Below are positions 24,510 through 35,587 of a stretch of 64,000 bases of DNA, piece by piece (position 1 is the stretch's first letter; the number at the start of each line of letters is the position of its first letter). The notes under the pieces were generated by a model. It saw only the letters and a program-made list of their open reading frames with translations. It was not told the origin of the DNA and made no database searches. Made by a program: the position numbers and the translations under genes. Source of the stretch: Paratinospora sagittata (taxonomy: Eukaryota > Streptophyta > Magnoliopsida > Ranunculales > Menispermaceae); contig CM069600.1 of assembly GCA_035771175.1 (NCBI GenBank), positions 9,695,729 through 9,759,728 of the forward strand, in the 5' to 3' direction.

Positions 24510-24780
24510 CCCCCGCCCACCTCTTTGTTAGAGATAAAGGAGGGCTTGGGCATTAGAAGTTTGGAGGTGTGAAATACGGCAACCATAATGCGTCAAGACC
24601 AAAACAAAATATTGAGATAGATAGGTAGCCTTTATGGATTGGAGAATCAAAGATGCAAGCAACAAGTTTGGTACTTGATTCTAGGGACTGGTTGAAACGA
24701 GAGATTTGGAGATGGGTGGGCATAAAAGAAAATAGATATCTAGGCTATGACTTTTGAGAGCCATCTCAAGAACTTTCTCG
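24510..24780 (+). pseudogene. LINE reverse-transcriptase C-terminal fragment
   Basis: The plus-strand translation of 24530-24565 contains GGLGIRSLEV, the motif that follows the RT thumb in plant LINEs. Downstream it resembles NTATIM and then a tryptophan-rich stretch. Stops interrupt it. The orientation is opposite to 23930-24045, so these are separate relics. Confidence 0.55.
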
Positions 24781-24929
24781 TCAAAAAAGTTACTTTTGTA
24801 TTACTTTTGAATAAAAAAACATTTTTGTACGTACTTATCATGTAAATTTGTTCGTATATATGCAATTATATATAACTCTATTATTTGTTTAATTGTAAAG
24901 TTTTTTTTTAAGTATTTTTACATTAGCCA

Positions 24930-25364
24930 TGTAGAAATCATTTGAATACAAATCATGTCAATCGAAATAAATTAAATAGAAAAGAGGAAACGTTACCAAT
25001 ATCGTCTCGAGGGTGCTCCACGCGTTTAGTGTTGTCACGATGATTGGGACCGCAATATCACGGGTTCCCAACGTATTCTACAATAAAAAAAACCCCACTT
25101 TCTACTCAATAAAAATTTTCTGCAATTTTCTCGTATTTTTTACCATGTTCACATCCCTTTAATTTATTGGCATTCTAGATAATCAAATATCTTTGATTCT
25201 CTCCAATTTGGGATGTGATGAAGATAGGATAACTATCAAATAGTAATTATCTTAAGGTGATTATTAAGGGGTTATCCAATTAAATAACTCAAGATAATAA
25301 TAATCTGATTTTGATAATATTTATCAAAATCTAAGATCTCCAACTATATGATCAAATTCCAACA
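24930..25364 (-). repeat. Copia 3' LTR
   Basis: The plus-strand reading runs tgtagaaatcat...ttccaaca. It aligns along its whole length with 40987-41420. On the minus strand the LTR follows a purine-rich gtgagaga that could be the polypurine tract. Confidence 0.85.
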
Positions 25365-26413
25365 TCTCTCACTCGCACATGATGTGTACGTAGGAGTATA
25401 GGGGTTGACCGTGAGAGCATCTGCATTCGGGAGCTCTATACTAGTAACTCATGACGAGCCAGCGTAGAGACATTTACCATTTTAAAAGAATGTTAGTGCC
25501 TCAAAATGCCCTAGATTCATTTATTCACATCTGTTCAAATATCCCCTATCCCTTCAGGGCAATACTTAAACCTCAAAAAAAAAAATATAATAGCATATTC
25601 TTACTTATATTGCCATCATAAATGATGCAACATGAGTATCGTGCGATTACGAATATACTACAGAGATGTTATTCTAAATAATCTTCCTTTCGCCTTTACA
25701 CCACTAGGTTTAGAATTAATTATTTTTCCAGTAATGTCCCGTAAAGGTCGAATCACTCATGACCTTGGATGACTTACCAAAGTAGCAAACATTAAGACTT
25801 CACTTCATGGTGTAGTCAAAAGTAATGAAGGGCATCCCATTAGTCTCATATAGAAATGGACATATTTGAATTCACACAGTGAGGAAGCAGGGATCTTTCA
25901 CTCATTTTCAAAGTGGTCGACTTACACATGTAATGTAAAATTACATGCTATAGTGGAGTAACTCTTATTCAGAAGATGTATGTTCAACTCAAAACACTGT
26001 ACGGATTTCTAGCCTAGTCGCATCTATGCGCCTAACTCAAGTTCCTAAGAGCTCGCATATCCAGTTTAATGCACCAATTAAAGGATCTCTTATCCGGTTC
26101 CAAACAACGGGCTTAATGGATTGTGGGTTAATCCATTATCGGTCTTAAAAAATAGACCTCATCTTAACTCCAATCAAGGTGACATATCATCATAAAATGA
26201 CCTATTGTTATTCAAAGCAATATTAGTCAAATGTCTCATCTCTGCTCGCTCTACATGAAGTGCTAGAGGCGATTGCTCTTGTCAGTAAGCCAATCATGCT
26301 TGTGAACATATTGTTATGTGTGTTGGTGCTAGTAATAATAGATCAAATACAAACAACCATAATAAACAATGAGGAATTTATTAAATGGTCTAATGAAAAA
26401 AAAAAAAAACGGA
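25365..26413 (-). other. Copia 3' untranslated region
   Basis: About 1 kb between the end of the RNase H frame and the 3' LTR. No additional domain is recognised in any frame. Confidence 0.5.
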
Positions 26414-26959
26414 TTATATCCTCCGTAAACCCAAGGATTTAACATGTGCAAGGAAAATATCTCTAGCGATTGGCTTAGTCAATGGATCAGCCATCATCCT
26501 ATGTGTAGAAATATATTGTATGCAGACTTCTCCTTGTGCTATTATGTCTCGAACCAAATTATACTTAATGTCTATATGCTTGGTCTTGCCATGGTATTTG
26601 GGATCTCTAGTGTAGGCAATCGCAGCTTGGTTATCACTATAGATAGTGACCAATTTCGATGCGTTATGAACTACCTATAAATGTTGAAGAAACCGTCGAA
26701 GCCAAATAGCCTCTTGTACCGCTGCATAGTAGGCTACAAACTCAGCTTCCATGGTAGATAGAGCAATGCACGTCTGCTTCTTGCTACTCCATGATATTGC
26801 ATCATTGTTCAGCAAGAAAGCATATCCTGAGGTAGATTTGCGCTCATCTGGGTCACCACCCCAATTAGCATTGAAGTAGCCCAATAAACGCATGTCGGTA
26901 CTATGATAACATAAGCACAAGTCCATTGTGCCTTTCAAATATCTCAGAATTCTCTTCAC
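26414..26959 (-). pseudogene. Copia RNase H domain, frameshifted
   Basis: Two frames make up the domain. The upstream piece (26959-26675) contains WSSKKQTCIALSTMEAEFVA and GYFNANWGGDPDERKSTSGY. The downstream piece (26653-26414) contains IYSDNQAAIAYTRDPKYHGK and ends with MMADPLTKP. These are standard copia RNase H blocks, with a first catalytic Asp in DxNWG apparently changed to Asn (FNANW, usually DADW). The change of frame between 26653 and 26675 breaks the polyprotein. Confidence 0.85.
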
Positions 26960-27031
26960 TGCCTTCCAATGTGCTTTTCCAGGATTTGCTTGATAATGAC
27001 TAACTAGACTGACTAAATAACAGATATCTGG

Positions 27032-28302
27032 TCAAGTACACATCATTGCGTACATCAAACTTCCAATAGCACTGGCGTAACGAACTTTTGACATCTTTTG
27101 TTTTTCAGAAGGAGTACTAGGACACATATCATGATTAAGGGGTATTTCTTTTGTGATTGGTGTATCTATGGGCTTGCAATTTTGCATGTTTAATCGTTCA
27201 AGGATTGTTTTAATATAATGTTCTTGAGACAGAGCCAAGATTCTTTTTGAACGATTTTTATGAATTTTCACACCCAGTATAAAGTTTGCCTCACCCATGT
27301 CTTTCATGTCGAATGTGGAAGACATCTAATCTTTAATCATGATTATGAATGTCATTTCATTCCCAGAAAGGAGAATATCATCCACATATAAGGACAAGAA
27401 AACAAAATGTGTTCCTGAACGTTTAATATAGACACAATGGTCTTCATCGATCATTGTGAATCCATAGGATGACACAGCCTGATGAAATCTCAAATACCAT
27501 TGTCTGATGATTGCTTAAGACCATATATTGATCGTTTGAGCTTGCAAACCTTGCACTCTTGGTCTTTAACTACAAACCCCGTAGGTTGTTGCATATAAAT
27601 TCCTTCATCCAGTTCGCCATTCAAAAATGTTGTTTTTACATCCATTTGATGTAATTCTAAGTCCAAATATGCAACGATAGCTAAAAGAAGTAGAATAGAT
27701 ACAAATCTCACAACTGGTGAGAATGTTTCTTCATAATCTATTTCTTATTGCTGGGAATAACCCTTAGCGACTAATCATGCCTTATACCTCTCAATGGATC
27801 CATCTGCTTTGCGTTTGATTTTGAGAAACCATTTGTTCCCTATTGTTTTTCGCCCAGATAGAAGATCAACCAAGTCCCAGACATGATTAATCTGCATTGA
27901 CTCCATTTTTTTTGTCATGGCTTTCATCCACTGATCACTAGCATCAAATGAAAGAGCTTCTTGGATTGTTCTTGGCTCACTTTCATCATGTGGAGCTATC
28001 ATGAAAGCTCCACCTTCAATCTTAAAACGACGGCGAGGTATGCTTTTACGAGTACTCCTTCGCAACTGATCCTTAGAAACAATAAGGGGTGATTCGACAG
28101 TCCCACTCGGATAAAGCTCATCATGAGCATCATCATTGATCGCCTCCGTTGGTGCATTAGGATCATTATTTTCTGGATCTAATTCGTACAAGGAAATATC
28201 CTTAGTTGCTTCACGTTTGCTAGGAATGTCGTTCTTCTCAAAAGTGGCATCTCTAGATTCGTACTCTGTGAAAACTTGTTTTTTGTTTTCACCTATGAAC
28301 AC
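27032..28302 (-). pseudogene. Copia reverse transcriptase with integrase C-terminus, broken into frames
   Basis: The frame at 28302-27775 holds the linker after integrase and the RT start (WMKAMTKKMESMQINHVWDL). The frame at 27711-27490 has HQMDVKTTFLNGELDEGIYM and KLKRSIYGLKQS. YVDD is encoded near 27370-27385 in yet another frame. The frame at 27325-27032 has FDMKDMGEANFILGVKI. The order and motifs are those of copia RT, with at least two frame breaks. Confidence 0.85.
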
Positions 28303-28391
28303 ATACCCTTTTGCGTGTTTTGAGTATCTGATAAATATGGATTTCTTGCCTCGTGTCCCAATTTTTCATATCATTAGGATGGTGAGTGTAC

Positions 28392-29358
28392 CTACGTTGC
28401 TGATCCCCAGGATCTTAAATTACTCAAATCAGGTTTTCTACCCGTCCAGAGCTCATAAGGAGTTGAGGGTACTGATTTAAAAGGAACACGATTAAGAATG
28501 TATACCGTAGTCATCAAAGCATCTCCCCAATAAGAAATTGGAAGATTTGCTTGAGACATCATTGATCGAACCATGTCTAACAAAGTTTTGTTTCTTCGTT
28601 CTACAATACCATTTTGTTGCGGGGTGTCTGGGATTGTTAGCTATCTAGCTATTCCTTTTTCATCACAGAATTCTTTGAATTGATAAGAAAGGTATTCACG
28701 ACCTCGATCAGTTTATAACATTTTAATATGTCTATCAAACTGGTTTTCAACTAGCGATACATATTTCTTCAAGCAATCCAATGCTTCAGATTTGTGGGAT
28801 ATCAAGTAAATGTATCCAAAGGGTGAAAAGTCATCAATGAAGGTGATGAAATATAGAGCACCATGTCATGCTCGTACACTCATGGGTCCACAAATATCAA
28901 AATGAATCAGCTCCAAAGGTTGTTCGGCTCTTAAAGCTTGACCAAATGGTTTTCTAGTAGCTTTACCAGCCAAACAATGGGTACATATGGGCAAGTCAGT
29001 TTTTGACAAAGAGCCAAAAAAAGCCTTCTCTTGCAAGTTTATTCATTCTATCATGCCCAATATGTCTTAATCTAGCATGCCATACATTAACATCCAAAAC
29101 ATTATTTGAAGAAGATGTAATAAGAGAGAAGCTACTACCATTTATTAAATTAATGTGATCAGTATCAAAAACAATAAAACCATCAGAAAAACAACCATAT
29201 CCATAAAATTGAGTTCCTAAGTATAACATTACACTAGTAGCATTGAAATTTAAATTGAAACCTAAATCTAGAAGGATAACTATTGAAACTAAATTTCGTC
29301 TGATGTTAGGTGCATAAAGGACATCATGCAGGATTAGGGTCTGACCACCACGCAGCAC
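28392..29358 (-). pseudogene. Copia GAG-pre-integrase and integrase core, broken
   Basis: 29358-28996 includes VWHARLRHIGHDRMNKLA, the zinc-binding pre-integrase block. 28583-28392 carries the end of the integrase core ([20 protein letters not shown] and [16 protein letters not shown]). The intervening 28584-28995 contains further core sequence with stops. Together they lie in the expected copia order (integrase before RT). Confidence 0.8.
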
Positions 29359-29379
29359 CAGCTTGCAAGTGCCAATCCC

Positions 29380-29744
29380 TTTAACTTCAACTTAGGTATT
29401 GTTTCCTACATAGATCCATCAAGCTCCTACTGGAATCTGACGATACTCTACGAAAGCTCCACGGTCTTTCGTCAGATGGTATGTTGCTCCTGAGTCAATT
29501 ATCCACATTGGATGAGATTCAGCAAGCAAACATGTACTGGAAACAAAAACATTGAGAAAAAGTATAATAAATTACCTTTTCTTTACGTGGTTTAGTGCAC
29601 TCTCGTGCAAAATGACCAAGGTTACCACAATTGAAGCATTTTATATCCTTTTTGTCCTTCTTGATACGTGGTGGTTATTATTTAGTTTCGTAACCTTTCC
29701 ATTCGTGGGACCTTGCTTGCCCTTTCTGGTATTTTTCTTGAACT
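29380..29744 (-). pseudogene. Copia gag C-terminus (zinc knuckle) and protease
   Basis: The minus-strand translation of 29638-29597 gives CFNCGNLGHFAREC, a CX2CX4HX4C zinc knuckle. Next, 29503-29483 encodes IIDSGAT, the aspartic-protease active site. Upstream (to 29744) is a basic, Lys/Arg-rich stretch normal before the knuckle. Sequence stops being copia at 29744, where a solo LTR begins; the gag N-terminus is found at 39405-39626. Confidence 0.8.
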
Positions 29745-32434
29745 TGTCACAACCCACTGTACGTGACGTCATGACCGGCACCGAACCCCCAGGTATACCC
29801 GTCGGCAATACACCCAGCGTCCCATCGGCCTAACTTAAACACAAATCCCAAATACAAATGATCTTTTATAACATTCATCCAAGCATGATCAACAACAATA
29901 AATATTACATCTCCAAAAATACCAAGTATAAAATTCCAAAAGTTCAAATAATATAAAACCATACACATCCCATCTATGTGTTAATTATACATATGTTAGG
30001 TGTTTTCATGTACATAATATCAAAATACAAAAGTGTACAACACCTATATCAACAAAATACTGAAAGGAATGCTCTGCAGTCAAGCATTCCCTTTCCCCTT
30101 CCTATCAGAATTTGAAAGAATAAGGATGAGGTGTGAGCTACAACAAGCTCAGTGAATGTCTTCTATAAGTGGCTACATATATGTGCATTTATGTAAAACA
30201 TGTCAAGATCATTAAAGTGTTTGAAATAACATGAGATAACATAGTGATGAAACAAGATTACATACATGTTAATATAAAGCATCATGTCATAACAAGACAA
30301 TGTATACCATTTAAATAACATGCAATGCAATCCTACCTCCTCCTAGGTAAGAATCGATTCGAGAACACGAGTGCGTGAAACTCATGCCCGAACGACCTCT
30401 TACCCGTATTCTAATAGGAATTCCAAGGGCATGTCACCGATTTACAATTCTTTTCAAACCCTATTTCAGGTCTAGGTGAACCACGACTGTGCCTACTCTT
30501 AAAATCCTCTATCAGATCCACAACTGGGGATCTCTCTAGACTTACAAAACTTCCCTAAGAAAATCAAAACTAGAAGACCCAACCAAATTGCTAACTCAAT
30601 GGAATATGGTCAAATTCATTTCATGAATCAATTAAAACATGCATATGCCATATCCATAAATATATATATATATATATATCACTTTGAAACAAGTTATATA
30701 ATACAATGTCACGTATATGAAAACCAACAAATAAAGAGAACACTCACACTCGATTGGCTAAGTCTAGCCAATCCAATTTCCATTCCGCAAGCGAGTACTA
30801 GTAAGATCACAAATCACCTCACGTACCTCGACTTCTAACTAGCCCACTTGGGTTACTCAAATCAATTAGAATTCCTACATAATACACATGGTTCATACAA
30901 TACTAAAATCAGCCAAAGTATGCTAATAACCATGTTTAAACCCAACATCAAAGTCAACTAATGATTCTATAATGGTTAACCCATGAGCCAAATCTCTATT
31001 GTCCAATTTAACTCATTAACATCAAATTAAACTATACATAACCCAAATTGAATGTCATAGGCTGATCCCCTTGATCTCAAACACTATAATACAAAGCATT
31101 CAATCATATTAGGGGTTAATTTGACTATTTATCAAGTTAATTTCATCAATTGACTAAGTCTTGATCAAAATCCTCAATTTGGGCAATACATAGCCTAAGG
31201 TCAAATTAAACTATGTCTTTCAATTTAATACAAGTCCAAACATTCTAAACCCATAATTCTATCTAATTTGGGTTCAATTAAGCAATCCCCAAGTCAGTTT
31301 TATCAATTGACTTGATTTGGATCAAAAGCCCCAATTTGATGGAAATCCCCAAATCACATGAAAATTGTCAATTTACATGGCCTAAGCCAAAATTACTCTA
31401 CGATAGGGTTTCCTCTACTCAAGATCATTAAATTAGAGTGTCATAAATCCATATTTATTCATCAATTTCATCTAAATCACAAGAAATTTGAACAGGGAAC
31501 CCTAGGTCAAAATTCTAGTTTATGTCAAGTCTATGAAACTCTTCCAATTTCTTGTTAGAAATTGGGGGTTTCACCATTTTTAGACTCCCAATGCCTTCTA
31601 GATTAACATATCCTAATCTCAAAACCTAAGTCCAACATTGGATTTCTTACCTCTCCATTAAATTTTGGGATCCAAGAGAGGAAAACACTCATTATATGTT
31701 GGTTGAGGTTAGGGAAGGTCATTAGTATGAAAAACAAGCATAAATCAACCCATACATGAAAACCCTAGACCAATAACCCTAGAATTTCAGGATTCATAGA
31801 AACCCTAGGTTGAAAAATCAGTTTTCATGCATGTGGGAAAGTGATGGAAGGAAGAAAATGAGAAATAAATGGGAAAAAATGGTTACCTTGGGTGATTCTT
31901 GAGCATAAATCACCAAAACCCCTCCTTTTTCCTCCCTTTTCTCCTCTCCTCCTTCAAACTCTCTAAGACTCGTTGAAAGTGAAAAAAATTGAACAAGTGA
32001 GTCCAAAAATCGTGGTAGTTGCTTATATAGAAAAAATTTGGGCCCACACTTAAAAATACACTTAATAAATAGAAGGAACAGTTTCCTGCTGAAATTACTT
32101 TCACTTAAATACTCAATTTTCTTGCAAATGACTTATCAATTTAACATCTTAACCGTTCAAAAGGTTTAAGAGTAAGATACCAACATTCTGGTAATATTTC
32201 AACTCAATCCAACGGTGGGATTTCGAGAACCAACCATTTGATCAAAACTGCACAAGAAAATCTGTAAATCCATGAAACAGTGTTTGGAGCCTTATAAATC
32301 GCAGTATACAACAACTCCGATCAAGCTCTTCACCATTCATAATGAAGACCTATCAGAGAAGAATAAGCTAACAAAATTCTCGCTCAATCGGACCACGGAT
32401 CTAGGAGATCAATCTATTGATGTAATCGGTGACA
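29745..32434 (-). mobile_element. Solo LTR of a second gypsy family, minus strand
   Basis: The minus strand begins tgtcaccgattacatc at 32434 and ends ...gtgggttgtgaca at 29745, giving TG...CA ends and a length of 2,690 bp. The family motif 'gagctacaacaagctcagtg' is at 30138-30157. A diverged copy in the opposite orientation is at 37507-39404. Flanks are copia gag on the left (gaact) and copia LTR interior on the right (ttcta). They do not match, so the LTR does not sit in one original target site. Open frames within it are not genes. Confidence 0.75.
30660..30679. repeat. (TA)n microsatellite
   Basis: About ten TA units inside the solo LTR. Confidence 0.85.
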
Positions 32435-33319
32435 TTCTAGTTAATTAAATCTCTTTGATTCTCTCCAATTTGAAATGCGGTGGAGATAGGATAACTATCA
32501 AATAGTAGTTATCATAAAGTGATTATTAAGGGGTTATCTAATTAAATAACTCAAGATAATAATAATCTAATTTTGATAATGTTTATCAAAATCTAAGATC
32601 TTCAACTACATGATCAAATTCCAACAGACCAAGTACATATATTCATTTGCAATTGCAAGTTAAGATTACATATTATTGTAAATTATTGATAACTTCATTT
32701 ATGTCATGATTGAAATATAATCAATATGGATTATATACTTTTAATTGTCAAAGGGTAAAATTGTTATCCTCAAGTGAAAATACTTTTATAAAAGAACTTT
32801 TGATATATTTTACTAAACAGGTTTTAAATATTGGGATATATTGGGAACTTTTTTCTAGATGGGTTTTCTCAAAAGTGCTTTGGCCAAACGAGGCCAATAC
32901 CTTTCATTTATATCACATTAGGTTTTGTGTTTTAAAAGACTCAAGGTGCTCTACTAGCATTGCAAGTGCCCTACCAAGTGTATAAAGTAGGTCTTTTTTA
33001 ATTTTAATGCGAAGACTTTAGGAGAGGGAACGATATTTCGGTTCGAGGTCAGGACATATCAGAGGCCTTAAAAAGGGCTTACAGTGATATTTAAATAAAT
33101 TACCCATTAACGAGGAATGTCTTTCTACTCTAGAAGATAAGGACATCTGACGTAAAATTTGAACATTTGCCTATAAAAAGTTGAATCTCTGAACAAACTG
33201 AGGGAACGGACATTGGCAATTAGTGCCTTTTCCATTCCAACACAAAAGTTAAAATACCCAAGTGGCTTGCCTTCAATGCCTTTATGCCCATATTAGTCCT
33301 CGGTTACATCATTTTGACT

Positions 33320-33510
33320 ACCAAATTGAATGGTTCGTTATTTCTTTGTCCTTGAATGATTGAGATAAGCAAGACAAAAAATAAAAATAAAAAAATTGAA
33401 TATGTTCCAAGAAATATCATATTATTTCTTTGTCCTTGAATGATTGAGATAAGCAAGACAAAAAATAAAAATAAAAAAATTGAATATGTTCCAAGAAATA
33501 TCATATTGAA
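33320..33510. repeat. Tandem duplication of about 94 bp within copy 1
   Basis: The unit 'atttctttgtccttgaatga' through 'ttccaagaaatatcat' occurs twice in succession here, but only once at 42025-42110. The duplication therefore happened after the segmental copy was made, or was lost from the other copy. Confidence 0.9.
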
Positions 33511-34124
33511 TGATTGAGATTAGCAAGAAAAAGTCTTAGGTACGGATGACAGTGGCATGTTCTTATAGTACGACACAAGTACGAAATTAATTGAAACGTT
33601 ACTTCTAAGAAAAGAACGAAACGTTTACGTATTCCACAAACATTAGCTTTTTCTCTTCGTGGCAGTTAACCTTAATATTCTTGACTTCATGAAATTATTG
33701 AAGTTGGGATGTCAAGGAATTCTCATTAAGGTACATTGAACCCTTTGAAAAATAAAAATAAAAAGGTGCATTGAACCTTTAAATTACTATTTTCCTAGTG
33801 ATTAAGTTGGTATTTTCATGTGATTAAAAACATAGTAATTTGCATTTTTGGTGTATTTGGGTTTTTTCTTTTTTTTTTCTTTTTTTTTTGTAATTTGTAT
33901 ATATTTGGTTTTGATTGATCAATTATTTGATTTTTTGAACAATTTGGTTCAAATTAATTTGGATTGAATCCAATTTAACAACTAATATTGATATTGTGTC
34001 ATAAATAGTTATATCTATTTTTTTAAAAAAACCTGAGTATCCGAATCAACTTATGCGCATTTGATTAATCTCAAACAGTGTATGCACCTAACCCATAAAA
34101 GGGCACTTTTTGAAACTCTTAAAC

Positions 34125-34235
34125 AATTTTTGTTCGGGCTCATACCTTGGAGGGAACACAAGTAGATGAAACTCGAACTCATAATCTCTCAGTTATTTGT
34201 CCCTTTACCCAATCATTTAGCCAATGACTCTTTGG
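34125..34235 (-). mobile_element. Possible tRNA-derived SINE segment
   Basis: The minus strand contains 'ttggctaaatgattggg' (box-A-like) and 'gagttcgagtttc' (box-B-like) at tRNA-like spacing. It lies in the segmental duplication and so recurs at about 42735-42842. No clear tail or target duplication is seen. Confidence 0.35.
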
Positions 34236-34520
34236 TATTATATTTAAAATTAGAACATAGAAAAAGCCTAAAACTAACTTTATTTTAATTATATTACAAA
34301 TAGTTAATTATATTTATAATTATTTTGTAAATTCTATCATAAATAGTTATATATATCTTTTCTAATTATATTTATTTATATTTTCATAATCTCATATTCC
34401 TTATAATTAAGAACTTTCTTAGCTAGTTCATCTAAGAATTAATTCTCCCTTAGAAAGAAAAACACGTGATTATAAAACTTTTTGATTTCTTAGAGGTTGA
34501 CAAACAAATGGATATTTAAT

Positions 34521-34542
34521 ATATATATATATATATATATAT
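34521..34542. repeat. (TA)n microsatellite
   Basis: A TA run, also present in shorter form at about 43146-43160 in the duplicate. Confidence 0.85.
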
Positions 34543-35587
34543 AACCATCTTGACTTCATTAATAATTATATACTGGAAATTAAGGTAGACAAACAACTAC
34601 GCTATATATGTTGAACTGTTGAACTATAAGTACATTTCTAGGAAAGAAGGGGTTAGAAAGAACAAAGTTCAAAATGCAAAAACGTTACATTATTAAATCA
34701 TGATAGAAACATACAAAGACTTGGAAATGAATAAGAAAGGTTGAATAATTATCAGGGAATTAATCTTTAATTTTGTCCTGATTACTAAGAAATCTCTAGC
34801 AGTTAGATACGTTCATTCGCTAGAAGACGTCTAAGAACCGCAGCCATGCCTTGAACAACAAATATGGACATTGAGACCATTGAGACCAAAAAACTGAACC
34901 GAACCGATCGATTTTTTGTTTACACATTATAAAGTCGATTTAAAACAAGCTGATCAACCAAACTTAGAGGAAATATATATAAATAACATTCTTACATAAA
35001 AAAAATTTATAGAATTTTGTTTATGAATATTAATCTTTAATTTTTAACATTTTTTATGTTAAATATGCATCATATTTTAAATTTTAATTTCAATAAGAGT
35101 GAATATATATAATATTTTTTAAATGGAATATGTTTTTATAGGCAGATTAATATTAATTATATGTTTCATGATTGTATCTAACTAAAATAAAATTTCAAAG
35201 TATATATATGTATATAACTAAAATTAGTTTTTTTAAGAATATATATATATATTATGATTAAAAAGGGTAATTAAAAATGAAAGATTTTCATTTAAAGTAT
35301 ACCCAAAAATAGAAGAAGTGGAGGGAATTAGAGATTTCTTAATCTAAAGTTATTATATTAAGTTTTTAACTAACTTTTAAAACCAAACCAGCCGTATGTA
35401 CTTTTTAAACGTCATGACGAGCTTCTTTTGTTTTTTTTTTTTTTTTCTTCATTTTTGACTAAGGCATATATGTCCAACTTACAGCTTAGGGTTTAAGAGG
35501 TGCCACGAGGACCTCAAGAGAAAATAGTGGAAGAAAAAAATAAATAAATACATGGACAATAGAGATGAAAAGGCTGCACTTGTCTTA

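Larger units (their letters stand above)
32435..35587. repeat. Segmental duplication copy 1: partial copia LTR plus host flank
   Basis: Bases 32435-32628 repeat the right part of the copia 5' LTR (41229-41420), and what follows repeats the DNA outside that LTR as far as 44219. The two copies are highly similar over about 3 kb. Copy 1 has an extra roughly 90 bp near 33030-33115 and an internal tandem duplication at about 33320-33510. Homology ends at 'gtctta' (35582-35587 and 44214-44219), where gypsy pol begins in copy 1. No gene is seen. Confidence 0.9.

Noticed and set aside
24490..24530. tRNA-like segment around 'gggttttgaacccccgcc'
   Set aside because: Short palindrome only; no tRNA fold, and the neighbouring sequence encodes LINE RT.
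33304..33504. Repeated hydrophobic frame of 66 residues
   Set aside because: Created by a 94-bp tandem duplication; the frame is not kept in the paralogous copy at 42025-42110.
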